The notes: generated by a model not told the origin, from the sequence alone. Positions 17,541-25,622 are shown, counted from the first letter of the stretch. The stretch: 64,000 bases of DNA from Chitinophagaceae bacterium UBA2791 (GCA_002352105.1 DEHV01000059.1:53000-116999), one strand, 5' to 3'. A program made the numbers and translations.

Positions 17541-18308
17541 ATGCGAGAACTAAAGAAAGAAAATCTGGCAGTCAAAATATTTGAAAACAGGGAGCTCATG
17601 GGCGCTGCGGCAGCTACTGTTGCAGCGGATAAAATCGTTGAATTATTGAAAAAGAAAGAATTTATAAATATTGTTTTTGCAGCAGCCCCTTCTCAAAATG
17701 AATTTCTAGCCAACCTGTCGGAAAAGCAAATCGATTGGAAAAGGGTAAACGCCTTTCATATGGATGAATATGTAGGTTTGAATAATAATGCGCCGCAATT
17801 GTTTGGTAATTTTTTAAAAGAGAGATTTTTTGGTAAAGTATCGCTTCGGAATACTTTTTACCTTAACGGAAGCGCGCCCGACCTTGGCCAGGAATGTAAA
17901 AGATATACTGAACTATTGGAGAAGTATCCCACCGATATTGTATTTCTTGGAATAGGCGAAAATACGCATGTGGCGTTCAACGATCCCCATGTAGCTGATT
18001 TTAACGACCCGGTAATGGTAAAGATTGTAGACCTGGATGAGAAAAACAGAACACAACAGGTAGATCCCGGCGATCCATCCTGTTTTAATCATATAGAGGA
18101 AGTCCCAACTCATGCGATCACCCTGACCGTACCTGCGCTTTTTAAAGCAGATTACGCCTATGCAATAGCGCCAGGCGAGAAAAAAGCGGACGCTATTTAT
18201 CACACCCTTAACGAAGAAATCCAGGAGAATTATCCTTCCACTATTCTTAGAAAACATCCTAACGCTGTTTTATTTATAGATGAGAAAAGCGCGGAAAAAT
18301 TAATATGA
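17541..18308 (+). CDS. NagB-like sugar-phosphate isomerase/deaminase with altered active site
   Basis: 255 residues without signal peptide, full length for glucosamine-6-phosphate deaminase. Asp75 in HMDEYVGL corresponds to the catalytic base of E. coli NagB (Asp72). The second signature, normally GxDGHIAFNEP, reads GIGENTHVAFNDP (137-149): the usual Asp141 is Asn, Gly142 is Thr, His143 is kept and Glu148 is Asp. This is more than drift at random sites, since all lie in the ring-opening part of the active site. It may be a paralogue acting on another aldose or ketose phosphate rather than true NagB. It is the third gene of the 12704-18308 cluster, which suggests cytoplasmic processing of a sugar released outside. 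Confidence 0.8.
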   Translation: MRELKKENLAVKIFENRELMGAAAATVAADKIVELLKKKEFINIVFAAAPSQNEFLANLSEKQIDWKRVNAFHMDEYVGLNNNAPQLFGNFLKERFFGKVSLRNTFYLNGSAPDLGQECKRYTELLEKYPTDIVFLGIGENTHVAFNDPHVADFNDPVMVKIVDLDEKNRTQQVDPGDPSCFNHIEEVPTHAITLTVPALFKADYAYAIAPGEKKADAIYHTLNEEIQENYPSTILRKHPNAVLFIDEKSAEKLI

Positions 18309-18736
18309 TTGCATAAGACGCCCCCCATACTATAAAATATTTACTCCGGAAAACACATCCTGCTCAGTATGAACCTGTTTGTAAGATCAAATACCGGTTC
18401 TTATATTTATACGCTTTTAAAAATGAATCAGGTTTCACGCAAAACAGGCGGTTTTGCTTTACATCTAACTCATTGTTAAGCCTCAGGAACAGCATCTGAA
18501 CTGAAAAGTTGGGCAGGCTTGAACTATGCGCTTTGCTCCCCGAAAATAGCAGCGAAACAATGTGACATAGGTCAATGCTTTTTCTTACTGCAAGTCATTG
18601 GAACCGGTTTTCTCTCCATCGTATCTTTAATACACGAAAACAAGCGGTTGTATTTTATAGTTAAACTTCCTGGCCTATCGGCAGGTTATAGATGAGCGCA
18701 TATTGTTTACTTCATAAATATTAAAAACGTAAAATC
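18309..18736. other. Intergenic region upstream of the aromatic-detoxification operon
   Basis: No gene longer than 36 codons was found. It contains the dyad at 18563-18574 and a promoter-like pair, TTG (18598-18600), 21 bases, TATCTTTA (18622-18629; one mismatch to TAnnTTTG). Confidence 0.45.
18563..18574. promoter_or_regulatory. TGAC-N4-GTCA dyad, candidate Crp/Fnr-family site
   Basis: TGAC-ATAG-GTCA has the two-half-site, four-base-spacer layout used by Fnr-type regulators. Its centre is about 67 bases before the start site predicted from TATCTTTA at 18622, a distance compatible with activation from upstream. The same core appears at 40242-40255. A chance match is possible. Confidence 0.35.
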
Positions 18737-19672
18737 ATGAAAACACGCCATAATGGAATCCACCATATCACCGCGCTGTCGGGAGATGCGCAGCGAAATG
18801 TCGACTTTTATGTCAAAAAACTAGGAATGCGACTAGTCAAGAAATCCGTTAACCAGGATGACCCCGGAACCTACCATCTTTTTTACGGAAATGGGGAAGG
18901 CGATCCCGGCTCCGGGCTTACTTTTTTCCCCTGGCCAATGGCCAGGCAGGGAAAACCGGGCGTTGGGGAAGCCGTGTCCGTTGGCCTGGCCGTGCCGGCT
19001 GAGTCCATGGGATTTTGGGCGGAACGTTTTGGCGAAGAAGGAATCGATTTTGAGGGGCCTGCAGAACGTTTTGGCAAAACAATCTGGCGGTTCAAGGACC
19101 CTGATTTAATGCAACTGGAATTTGTTTTTGATGAAAAAGTAAATGATTTGCCTGCCTGGTCAGGAAGTACGGTTCCCAAAGAATATGGCATTCGCGGTTT
19201 TTGGGGTACTACCCTGCGCCTGCAGGAAGCAGAACCCACGGCAAAAGTTTTGACGGATGTTTTCGGCTTCAATTTAACCGATGAAAAAGGCAACCAGAAA
19301 CTGTACGCTACCGATGCGCCCTTTGGGAGTTCCGTGATCATTGAAACCGCCGACCCAAAACCTTCGGCCAACGGGCGGGGAATCGTCCACCATGTAGCTT
19401 TTCGGGCCAAAGACGATGAAGATATGGAAGCATTAAGGCAGAAAGTAATTAAAATGGGGTTACACCCTACCGGACACATTGACCGTCACTGGTTTCACTC
19501 CGTTTATTTCCGCTCTCCGGGCGGAGTTCTTTTTGAGATTGCCACGGACGGCCCTGGCTATGTCGTGGATGAAGATGCTGATAAATTGGGGCAAAAACTA
19601 ATCCTGCCGCCCTGGCTCGAACCGAATCGGGAGATAATTGAGAAAAGTTTGCCGGAAATTGAGGTTGGTTAA
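18737..19672 (+). CDS. Ring-cleaving dioxygenase of the VOC (glyoxalase) superfamily, MhqO-like
   Basis: 311 residues made of two VOC repeats (IHHITALSGDAQRNVDFY at the N-terminus; IVHHVAFRAKDDEDME near residue 213). Metal ligands are visible: His in GIHHITA, His in IVHHVAF and the Glu of VLFEIATDGPG. The length and repeat arrangement match the MhqO/MhqE group, iron-dependent enzymes that open hydroquinone or catechol rings during quinone and diamide stress. It is followed by an esterase and a cupin on the same strand, the same partnership seen for mhqO-mhqD in Firmicutes. Confidence 0.9.
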   Translation: MKTRHNGIHHITALSGDAQRNVDFYVKKLGMRLVKKSVNQDDPGTYHLFYGNGEGDPGSGLTFFPWPMARQGKPGVGEAVSVGLAVPAESMGFWAERFGEEGIDFEGPAERFGKTIWRFKDPDLMQLEFVFDEKVNDLPAWSGSTVPKEYGIRGFWGTTLRLQEAEPTAKVLTDVFGFNLTDEKGNQKLYATDAPFGSSVIIETADPKPSANGRGIVHHVAFRAKDDEDMEALRQKVIKMGLHPTGHIDRHWFHSVYFRSPGGVLFEIATDGPGYVVDEDADKLGQKLILPPWLEPNREIIEKSLPEIEVG

Positions 19673-19871
19673 CTATTAATAAGCATAGTGAATATGCGGG
19701 ATTTGTCCAAAGGGGCTGATACCAGTCATTGTAAAGGAAGCGCGATTGAAGCAATCTATTGTAAACTTTTAAAATATAAATCACTTCGCTGCGCCTGCCG
19801 GGGCGGCATCGCAGGCAGGTTCGTAATTGCGGCTTTTCAGACAGCCCCGTTTTAATTTAAAACTTAAAAAA

Positions 19872-20492
19872 ATGCATGCAAAAAATATTCATACTGAAGG
19901 GAAACCGATTAATGAAGCCCGGAAAGCGTTGATAATGCTGCACGGCCGCGGAAGCAATGCACAGGATATACTGTCGCTCGCGCAATATTTTCCTATAAAA
20001 GATTTTGCCCTGTTAGCGCCGCAAGCTACCAACAATACCTGGTATCCTTATTCTTTCATGGCGCCGCCGGCACAAAATGAACCCTGGTTGTCCTCTGCAT
20101 TATCGCTGTTGGAAGGAATAGTTGAAGATTTAAAAGCGGGAGGATTGACCGAAGAAAACATGTACTTTCTTGGTTTCTCCCAGGGCGCCTGCCTGGCCCT
20201 GGAATTTGTGACCCGCCACGCCACAGGATACGGAGGAGTTGCCGCTTTTTCCGGCGGACTGATTGGAGATAGAATTTATCCTCAGCATTATAAAGGAGAT
20301 TTTAAAGGCGCTCCTGTCTTTATTGGCAGCAGCAATCCTGATGCCCATATCCCGGTAGAAAGGGTCTATGCCACCGCTAATATTCTGAAAGAAATGAATG
20401 CGGATACAACCGAAAAAATTTATGACAATATGGGGCATACCATTAATCAGGACGAAATTGATCAGGTGAATACATTTATTTTTAAACAATAG
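19872..20492 (+). CDS. Phospholipase/carboxylesterase-type alpha/beta hydrolase, MhqD-like
   Basis: 206 residues. LMLHGRG-type oxyanion loop (ALIMLHGRGSNAQD), nucleophile elbow GFSQGA, and a late DxH pair (SSNPDAHIP; MGHTINQDEI) form the Ser-Asp-His triad of the carboxylesterase 2 family. I start it at the ATG at 19872; the frame also runs back to a TTG at 19827. Its neighbours place it with quinone/hydroquinone detoxification. The stop is two bases from the next start. The 199-base gap upstream contains a short GC-rich hairpin, GCCTGC (19793-19798) with GCAGGC (19811-19816), which may uncouple it from the dioxygenase gene. Confidence 0.88.
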   Translation: MHAKNIHTEGKPINEARKALIMLHGRGSNAQDILSLAQYFPIKDFALLAPQATNNTWYPYSFMAPPAQNEPWLSSALSLLEGIVEDLKAGGLTEENMYFLGFSQGACLALEFVTRHATGYGGVAAFSGGLIGDRIYPQHYKGDFKGAPVFIGSSNPDAHIPVERVYATANILKEMNADTTEKIYDNMGHTINQDEIDQVNTFIFKQ

Positions 20493-20494
20493 AT

Positions 20495-20845
20495 ATGTTT
20501 GTAGTAACCAGAATATACAGCGACAGCAATGGGGACAGCCATTTTGAGGATATCGGAATCCCGCTGAAAGACGCGGGTGAAATTGGTTTTCTTTCCGATA
20601 AAATTTCTGCTAAAGAAGTCATTTTCAGAAAAGTAAAACCCGCTTATGATTATGATTTTCATCATGCTCCCCAGCGGCAGTATATTATATTGCTGGATGG
20701 CGAAATTGAAATTGAGACTTCATTGGGTGAAAAAAGAATTTTTAAAGGAGGAGATATATTGCTCGTGGAAGACACCCAGGGAAAGGGGCATAAAACAAGA
20801 AACCTTCAAAATACAGAACGAAAATCAATTTTTATTACGCTGTAA
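20495..20845 (+). CDS. Small cupin-fold protein
   Basis: 116 residues with a single conserved beta-barrel: YIILLDGEIEIETSLGEKRIFKGGDILLVEDTQGKGHKTRN fits the cupin motif pair, with the second-motif His in GKGH. Likely metal site residues in the first motif are His-His in DFHHAPQRQY. It begins two bases after the esterase stop, so it is surely co-translated. A role as oxygenase or isomerase acting after ring cleavage is plausible but unproven. Confidence 0.85.
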   Translation: MFVVTRIYSDSNGDSHFEDIGIPLKDAGEIGFLSDKISAKEVIFRKVKPAYDYDFHHAPQRQYIILLDGEIEIETSLGEKRIFKGGDILLVEDTQGKGHKTRNLQNTERKSIFITL

Positions 20846-21115
20846 AGTTTTATAAAAATCCATGCTACATAAAACTTCTCGTAAAACGTCGTCAAAATCA
20901 GTTTCCCAGATAGTATATAAAACAGAGATCGTACTGCCAAACGCACCTGACCAGATGATCTCCTGGTTGTCCAGAATAGCAGCCGTTATGCCGGGGATCT
21001 GATAATAATCCTTCTCTGCGTCCAGCCATACTTCGATAAGCTTGAACGCTTCTTCATAATTCCCGGAAGCGTTCTGTGAGAAAACAGGTGAACCCAGAAA
21101 CAACAGAAAGGGCAT
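20825..21115 (-). pseudogene. Truncated serine hydrolase (class C beta-lactamase-like) gene
   Basis: 96 codons. After a signal-like start (MPFLLFLGSPVFSQ) comes YQIPGITAAILDNQEIIWSG.AFG, the first strands of beta-lactamase/DD-peptidase-type serine hydrolases, which normally run to 350 residues or more. The family sequence stops at AFGS; the remaining 35 residues do not match, and the SxxK catalytic site is missing. The signal peptide also seems clipped: in-frame codons continue upstream of the ATG (KTYTTKKYFL) without a start codon. Its tail overlaps the cupin gene by 21 bases. Confidence 0.6.
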
Positions 21116-21210
21116 CAAAAAGTATTTCTTCGTGGTATATGTCTTACTGTTTACCTCGGCGTTACGCTCTTTGGTTTTAAGCAGGTCTTGAGCATGCCTG
21201 TCTTCTCACC

Positions 21211-22599
21211 CTATTTGAATCTCCGGGTCATCACTTTGGTGTCATAAACACCCCATTCTTCCATTTTTCCATCCAGCCACAACACGTCCACGGCCCTCTC
21301 ACTTTCATCGAGCACGTTTGGCGCCACTACAGTCGTTAGCCTTCCTTCATCGGAAAATGACTTCACCAACTCCCAGGTTTTTCCATTATCCGATGTTTCA
21401 AGGCACTGAATCTGCGACAGGTCTTTTTCTTTAGAGACGCTTTTTGCAATAAAGACCCTGTTGGGGTTCAGCGGATCTATGGCTATTGGATAGCCTACAC
21501 GCTCAGGTTTGTTGTCCCAGCCTCTGGCCAGTGTGGCAACTTTCGAGAAGGTCCATTCCCCTTCGTTGTTCGGCGTCGCCCAATAGCCATCAGGCAAAGA
21601 AGTCGCTCCCTGCGGGGCAGCGTCCTGAATGGTAAACGCGACATAGGGTTTCCCATCGTCGGATACGACAAGGTCGCTCCAAAAAGCTCGCTGGCGTCCG
21701 TCTCCATCCTTCTGCCAATGCCATATCTCATCGAAGTTTTCAACGCTGTATACCGGAACATCAGTGATATCAAAGGCGTGCGAACCGTCGGCCCGGAAGA
21801 AGGCCTTTTTCTTGACATTATATTTCACATAATAGACGCCTTCGATCCTGCCAATCAAATGCCCCGCCAGCGGCTCGTTCCATCCTACCCGGAGCGTCAC
21901 AAAGTGGATGTCATCACCTTTCATGTACGTTCTGGTATAACAACGGTTTCCTTCCAGTCCTTTACCAAGTCCCCATAGATTGGCGTATTCCGACCATGTA
22001 TCGCCGCCGTCGGATGATTTCCACATAACGGTTTCCCTAAGCGCTTTTCCGACATCTCTGGTTCCTTCGCTGACCGTGTCGCGTATGGCATTCAATACGA
22101 GGTAAACTTCTCCACTCTCCCGATGCACCATGGGATAGTGCTGCCGTCCCTGCATGATATCGCCTTCGATGCCGCTGTGCTGCAATTCACCAAACTCCTG
22201 TATGGAAAAAGGCTCTTTACTTACTTTCCAGATGATGTCCTTGTTTGAATACTCGGGCCGGTCGAGAAAAACCTGGATGCGGCCATCGGGTCGGATGATA
22301 AGAGGATTCGCCGAATGAAGATCAATGAGCTCCTGACCCCATATGTTGTTTTTGACCAATTCGCCGGAACCGAAGTGATAAGACGCTACCCAGGTCGATC
22401 CTTTCGTGTCGAGGTAGGAGAAGAACATGGTGTTGTTGGCGATGTGGGCAAATCGTCCTGCATATCCCCAGCTGCCATCGCTGCTCAGTTCAATTTGTTC
22501 GCCTTCGTTTTCACTATCGGCAGGCGGGGTACAAGAAATCAAAAAAATACTGATCAGCGCGCCGGCAAGACCAGTAAGAATAAATCGTTTAATCATCAT
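21211..22599 (-). CDS. BNR-propeller lipoprotein
   Basis: 462 residues with lipoprotein signal (lipobox FLISC, cysteine near residue 23). Asp-box-like turns (SSDGGDTWSEY, TSDNGKTWELV) and repeated WxxS/YVAF blades indicate a beta-propeller of the BNR/sialidase superfamily, close to the BNR_4 group. Several polysaccharide lyases share that fold, while others of the group are uncharacterised. Without a recognisable catalytic set I call no activity. It has no SusCD partner nearby, unlike the related protein at 50250-51545. Start: two ATG codons in tandem at 22599 and 22596. Confidence 0.75.
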   Translation of the reverse strand: MMIKRFILTGLAGALISIFLISCTPPADSENEGEQIELSSDGSWGYAGRFAHIANNTMFFSYLDTKGSTWVASYHFGSGELVKNNIWGQELIDLHSANPLIIRPDGRIQVFLDRPEYSNKDIIWKVSKEPFSIQEFGELQHSGIEGDIMQGRQHYPMVHRESGEVYLVLNAIRDTVSEGTRDVGKALRETVMWKSSDGGDTWSEYANLWGLGKGLEGNRCYTRTYMKGDDIHFVTLRVGWNEPLAGHLIGRIEGVYYVKYNVKKKAFFRADGSHAFDITDVPVYSVENFDEIWHWQKDGDGRQRAFWSDLVVSDDGKPYVAFTIQDAAPQGATSLPDGYWATPNNEGEWTFSKVATLARGWDNKPERVGYPIAIDPLNPNRVFIAKSVSKEKDLSQIQCLETSDNGKTWELVKSFSDEGRLTTVVAPNVLDESERAVDVLWLDGKMEEWGVYDTKVMTRRFK

Positions 22600-23610
22600 T
22601 GTGTCCGAAATTTGTTCCGAATGTAAAAAGATAAATCAAGCGCTTATTAAGCTAATCATGATGTAGCGAGAAACCCGCCCCGCGAGCATGGCAATTCTGT
22701 TCCAGGTTCCGCGATCTGAAAACAAGATAGTCATAAATTCCCAGTCATCAGCAGCCGCCCGCAAAAAAGCTGCGGCAACGTTGCCGCAGTCGCTTGCCTG
22801 ACGGCGTTCGCAACTCGCCAGGCAGGAAAGACGTCGGAGAATTCTGTAAAATGTCGCATTCAGCCTGGATGCTATATCGAACATCTTTTTCGTTTTGCAA
22901 CCTTGATCTGTTAACAATCGATATAGTTATGGGGATTGCTGCGAATTCTCTATATTCCTGAATCTTCCCGAGATCCAAGTAGCCCTCTAATTTAGGGTAC
23001 GTTATTTTTTTATTAACGCTTCCACAATGGTGAGGTGCAGCAACAGTGGCGCCATCAAGCCTCATGAAATATTTACCACTAACCTAATGCGGAGAAAATT
23101 CACTTTTATAAACTTCACATATATAGATAAATTGGTCTTTGCTTTTTTCAATTGCTTGGAATTGAACTCCTCGAGGGGTTGGATTGATTTGAGAAGATAT
23201 TTTATCGATTATTTGGTCCGGCTTAATCGCGACGGAGACCCCAGTTAAGCGCCTTGGCATATTTTTTCCTTACCTTCTGTATTAATGGGTATAGGCGCAC
23301 CCCAGATAAGCACACCCCCTTCTGAATTCAAGAACGCACATAGTATGCTTATTATTTTTGAGATTTTTTCTTTGTCACGCTACGTTTTCGTCGAACCGCT
23401 TCCCTGAGAATCCTTATAGCTTTTAAACTCCAGAATATTTGTTTCTATTCTTTCTTAGGAGAAATAATCCTCTAAGTCTGTAAGAGTCAATTCATGGATA
23501 CTTTTTTGAAATGGAGTTCAGTTATACTTCCGTTCATAAAAGAAAGATTAGCGACGTGATTAAAGCGAAACGTATCCAAAAGGCCAACCAATGGGGCAAC
23601 TATACAAAAT
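22600..23610. other. Gene-poor kilobase between BNR lipoprotein and tRNA-Lys
   Basis: All frames here are short, overlap each other on both strands, and resemble no family. Composition shifts from GC-rich palindromic DNA (22748-22830) to AT-rich DNA (22980-23460), unlike the coding regions around. A 33-codon frame at 23511-23612 is the only one with coding-like residue use. The stretch looks like eroded sequence next to a tRNA gene. Confidence 0.5.
22770..22789. repeat. Perfect 20-base palindrome in GC-rich hairpin cluster
   Basis: CTGCGGCAAC followed directly by GTTGCCGCAG is fully self-complementary. A second hairpin, GCCTG with CAGGC (about 22796-22823), follows at once. The paired layout recalls REP-type elements, but I see only this copy in the window. 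Confidence 0.5.
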
Positions 23611-23650
23611 AAAAAACCCTGAAATAGCTACTGTACTATGTTTCAGGGTT
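23611..23650 (-). terminator. Terminator of tRNA-Lys
   Basis: AACCCTGAAA (23615-23624) pairs perfectly with TTTCAGGGTT (23641-23650); reading leftward the stem is followed by a run of T. It lies 7 bases beyond the tRNA 3' end. Confidence 0.85.
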
Positions 23651-23657
23651 ATATTTG

Positions 23658-23730
23658 TGATCCCGCTGGGACTCGAACCCAGGACCCATACATTAAAAGT
23701 GTATTGCTCTACCAACTGAGCTACGGAATC
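23658..23730 (-). tRNA. tRNA-Lys (UUU)
   Basis: 73 bases. Acceptor GATTCCG pairs with CGGGATC, discriminator A; D-stem GCTC/GAGC; anticodon stem ATACA/TGTAT with loop CTTTTAA (anticodon UUU); T-stem CTGGG/CCCAG with TTCGAGT. CCA is not encoded. Confidence 0.97.
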
Positions 23731-23751
23731 ATCCCGTTTGTATTGGGGGTG

Positions 23752-23781
23752 CAAAAATAAGGCAAATATATATTGATCCAA
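23752..23781 (-). promoter_or_regulatory. Promoter of tRNA-Lys
   Basis: Minus strand: TTG (23781-23779), 19 bases, TATTTTTG (23759-23752). Textbook Bacteroidota -33/-7 spacing. Confidence 0.8.
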
Positions 23782-23844
23782 ACTTTAGCTTAAATTTTAT
23801 TCAAGGTTTTTCCGCCGAAAGTTTTTTCCCTCTCGGAACTCTGT

Positions 23845-23852
23845 TACTTTTG
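23845..23852 (+). promoter_or_regulatory. -7 box of the SDR-DUF62 operon
   Basis: TACTTTTG, an exact TAnnTTTG match, lies 16 bases before the ATG at 23869. No clear TTG is present at -33. Confidence 0.5.
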
Positions 23853-23868
23853 TCCCTTAACATATATC

Positions 23869-24678
23869 ATGCAGTCATTCTTTAATAACAAGGTGGTGGC
23901 TATTACCGGGGGAAGCGAGGGAATAGGAAAGGCGCTGGTCGAAGCGCTGATCCCCCTGGGCGCTAAAATAGCTACCTGCGGCAGGAACTACGACAAACTC
24001 TACAACCTGCAGATGGAGTACGCCGGAACCCTTCTCCATACCGTTGTTTGCGATGTCAGCAAGGAGAATGACTGTAAAAAATTCATTGAGTCTACCATTA
24101 AGACTTTCGGGGGGATCGATATCCTGATCAACAACGCCGGCATCAGCATGCGGGCCCTGGTAAAGGACCTTGACATGGAAGTGATCCGAAGGGTAATGGA
24201 CGTGAATTTCTTCGGCGCTATTTATTGCACTACCCTTGCCCTGCCTTCTATCATTGAAAGAAAGGGAGTAGTGGTAGGCATATCTTCCATTGCGGGATAC
24301 CGGGGCCTACCGGGAAGAAGCGCTTACTCCGCCTCTAAATTTGCCCTCCAGGGCTGGCTGGAAGCCCTGAGAACGGAATTGCTCGAAGAAGATGTAAACG
24401 TTATGTGGGTGAGCCCGGGATTTATTGCCTCGAATATTCGCAACGCCGCGCTGGACAGCGAGGGGAATACCCTCTCTTCTAACCTGATGGATGAATCGAA
24501 GATGATGACCGCCGCCGAATGCGCAACGCATATCATCAATGGCATCGAAAAACGAAAACGTACGATCATCCTAACGTCAACCGGCAAACGGACCGTATTT
24601 CTTAACAAATTTTTTCCGGCTTTGACCGATAAATTGGTGCATAAATTTTATTTTGAAAAGGGAATGCTGAAAAAATGA
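23869..24678 (+). CDS. Short-chain dehydrogenase/reductase
   Basis: 269 residues, classical SDR fold. Cofactor motif TGGSEGIG, NNAG strand, catalytic Ser in ISSIAG and YSASK tetrad (Tyr and Lys), then the PGF loop. The arginine after the first Gly-rich strand (TCGRNYDKL) favours NADP(H). A hydrophobic, basic C-terminus (LVHKFYFEKGMLKK) suggests membrane contact, as in 3-ketosphinganine-reductase-like or dehydrogenase 7-like SDRs. Substrate unknown. The next gene starts one base after the stop. Confidence 0.93.
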   Translation: MQSFFNNKVVAITGGSEGIGKALVEALIPLGAKIATCGRNYDKLYNLQMEYAGTLLHTVVCDVSKENDCKKFIESTIKTFGGIDILINNAGISMRALVKDLDMEVIRRVMDVNFFGAIYCTTLALPSIIERKGVVVGISSIAGYRGLPGRSAYSASKFALQGWLEALRTELLEEDVNVMWVSPGFIASNIRNAALDSEGNTLSSNLMDESKMMTAAECATHIINGIEKRKRTIILTSTGKRTVFLNKFFPALTDKLVHKFYFEKGMLKK

Positions 24679-24679
24679 T

Positions 24680-25495
24680 ATGCCTTTATTAACCCTGACA
24701 TCCGATATTGGCCAACAGGACTATCTGGTAGGAGCCGTAAAAGGACAGTTATTGCAGGTTAACCCCGATTTTACGCTGGCGGATATCAGCCACCGCCTTG
24801 CCCCCTTTAATATTTCGCAGGCGGCGTATGTCTGCCGGAACGCCATAAAAAATTTTCCTCCTTTTACCTTTCACCTGGTACTGGTGAACCTTTTCGAGCA
24901 GAAACCAGAGCAGATGCTGCTCTCCTACCACAAACAGCAGTATATCCTTTGCGCGGATAACGGGCTGCTTTCCATGATACTGGAAGAGGATCCCGAAATG
25001 GTGATCGGCCTGCCGCTCGACAAGACGGCCATAAAGAACACCTTATACTGCGTCCAGGTAATGGGCCAGGCGATCGACCGGCTGGCTTCCGGAACCCTGC
25101 TGACCGAGATAGGCAATCCCGACTGCCAATACATGAGGAGAACGCCCCTTCGCCCGCTGCTGGGAGAGAACTGGCTCGAGGGACAGATCCTGTTCATAGA
25201 TCATTTCGAAAATATTATCGTCAATATAACACATGAACAGTTTGAGGCCCAACGCAAGGGAAGAAGCTTTAAAATCATCTTTAAACGGGATGAGGTGATC
25301 TCTGCCATTAGCGAGACCTATGCCAATGTAAAGGAAGGCGAAAAACTGGCTTTATTCAACTCGGCAGGATACCTTGAGATCGCTATTAACAAGGGAAATG
25401 CCGCCGGTTTATTCGGCTTGCAGAATTTCACGGAGAAGTCGCAGAACCAGCAAAACCGGCTGTTCTATCAAACCGTTAAGATCCAGTTTGAATAG
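24680..25495 (+). CDS. DUF62 / SAM hydroxide adenosyltransferase-fold protein lacking the usual catalytic signature
   Basis: 271 residues. Family features: LTSDIGQQDYLVGAVKG at the N-terminus, ADNGLLSMI, and the C-terminal domain IDHFENIIVNI then NSAGYLEIAINKGNAA. Characterised members hydrolyse S-adenosylmethionine using an Asp-Arg-His set, with the Asp in VDPGVG. Here the equivalent strand reads LVNLFEQKPEQM (from residue 69), with Asn70 instead of Asp and no matching Arg. The later segment that carries the His reads VMGQAIDRLASG (from 127) without it. The fold is clear, the known reaction is doubtful. Starts one base after the SDR stop (TGA-T-ATG), so the two are translationally coupled. 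Confidence 0.85.
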   Translation: MPLLTLTSDIGQQDYLVGAVKGQLLQVNPDFTLADISHRLAPFNISQAAYVCRNAIKNFPPFTFHLVLVNLFEQKPEQMLLSYHKQQYILCADNGLLSMILEEDPEMVIGLPLDKTAIKNTLYCVQVMGQAIDRLASGTLLTEIGNPDCQYMRRTPLRPLLGENWLEGQILFIDHFENIIVNITHEQFEAQRKGRSFKIIFKRDEVISAISETYANVKEGEKLALFNSAGYLEIAINKGNAAGLFGLQNFTEKSQNQQNRLFYQTVKIQFE

Positions 25496-25622
25496 CTCCC
25501 GGGGCTTTTTCGCCCGCTTTGTTGTTTCGAACGCGCTACCAACGTTGGGGAGTATCCTGAAGATATTCCCTTTCTTCGTCAAATCTTACTCGCTCATACT
25601 TAAAAATTAAGTAAAATTCCTG

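Noticed and set aside
18883..19479. 198-codon minus-strand frame
   Set aside because: Antisense shadow of the dioxygenase gene; serine/proline-rich with no motif.
19786..19822. Terminator between the dioxygenase and esterase genes
   Set aside because: The GCCTGC/GCAGGC stem is short, has a 12-base loop and no T-run, so termination is not supported.
22748..23065. 105-codon minus-strand frame in the gene-poor kilobase
   Set aside because: Runs through the palindromic hairpins, overlaps another frame on the same strand, and has no recognisable features or start signal.
23511..23612. 33-codon frame before the tRNA-Lys terminator as a gene
   Set aside because: Residue use is lysine-rich and plausible, but it has no homologue I know, no promoter, and ends within the terminator; left as part of the gene-poor region.
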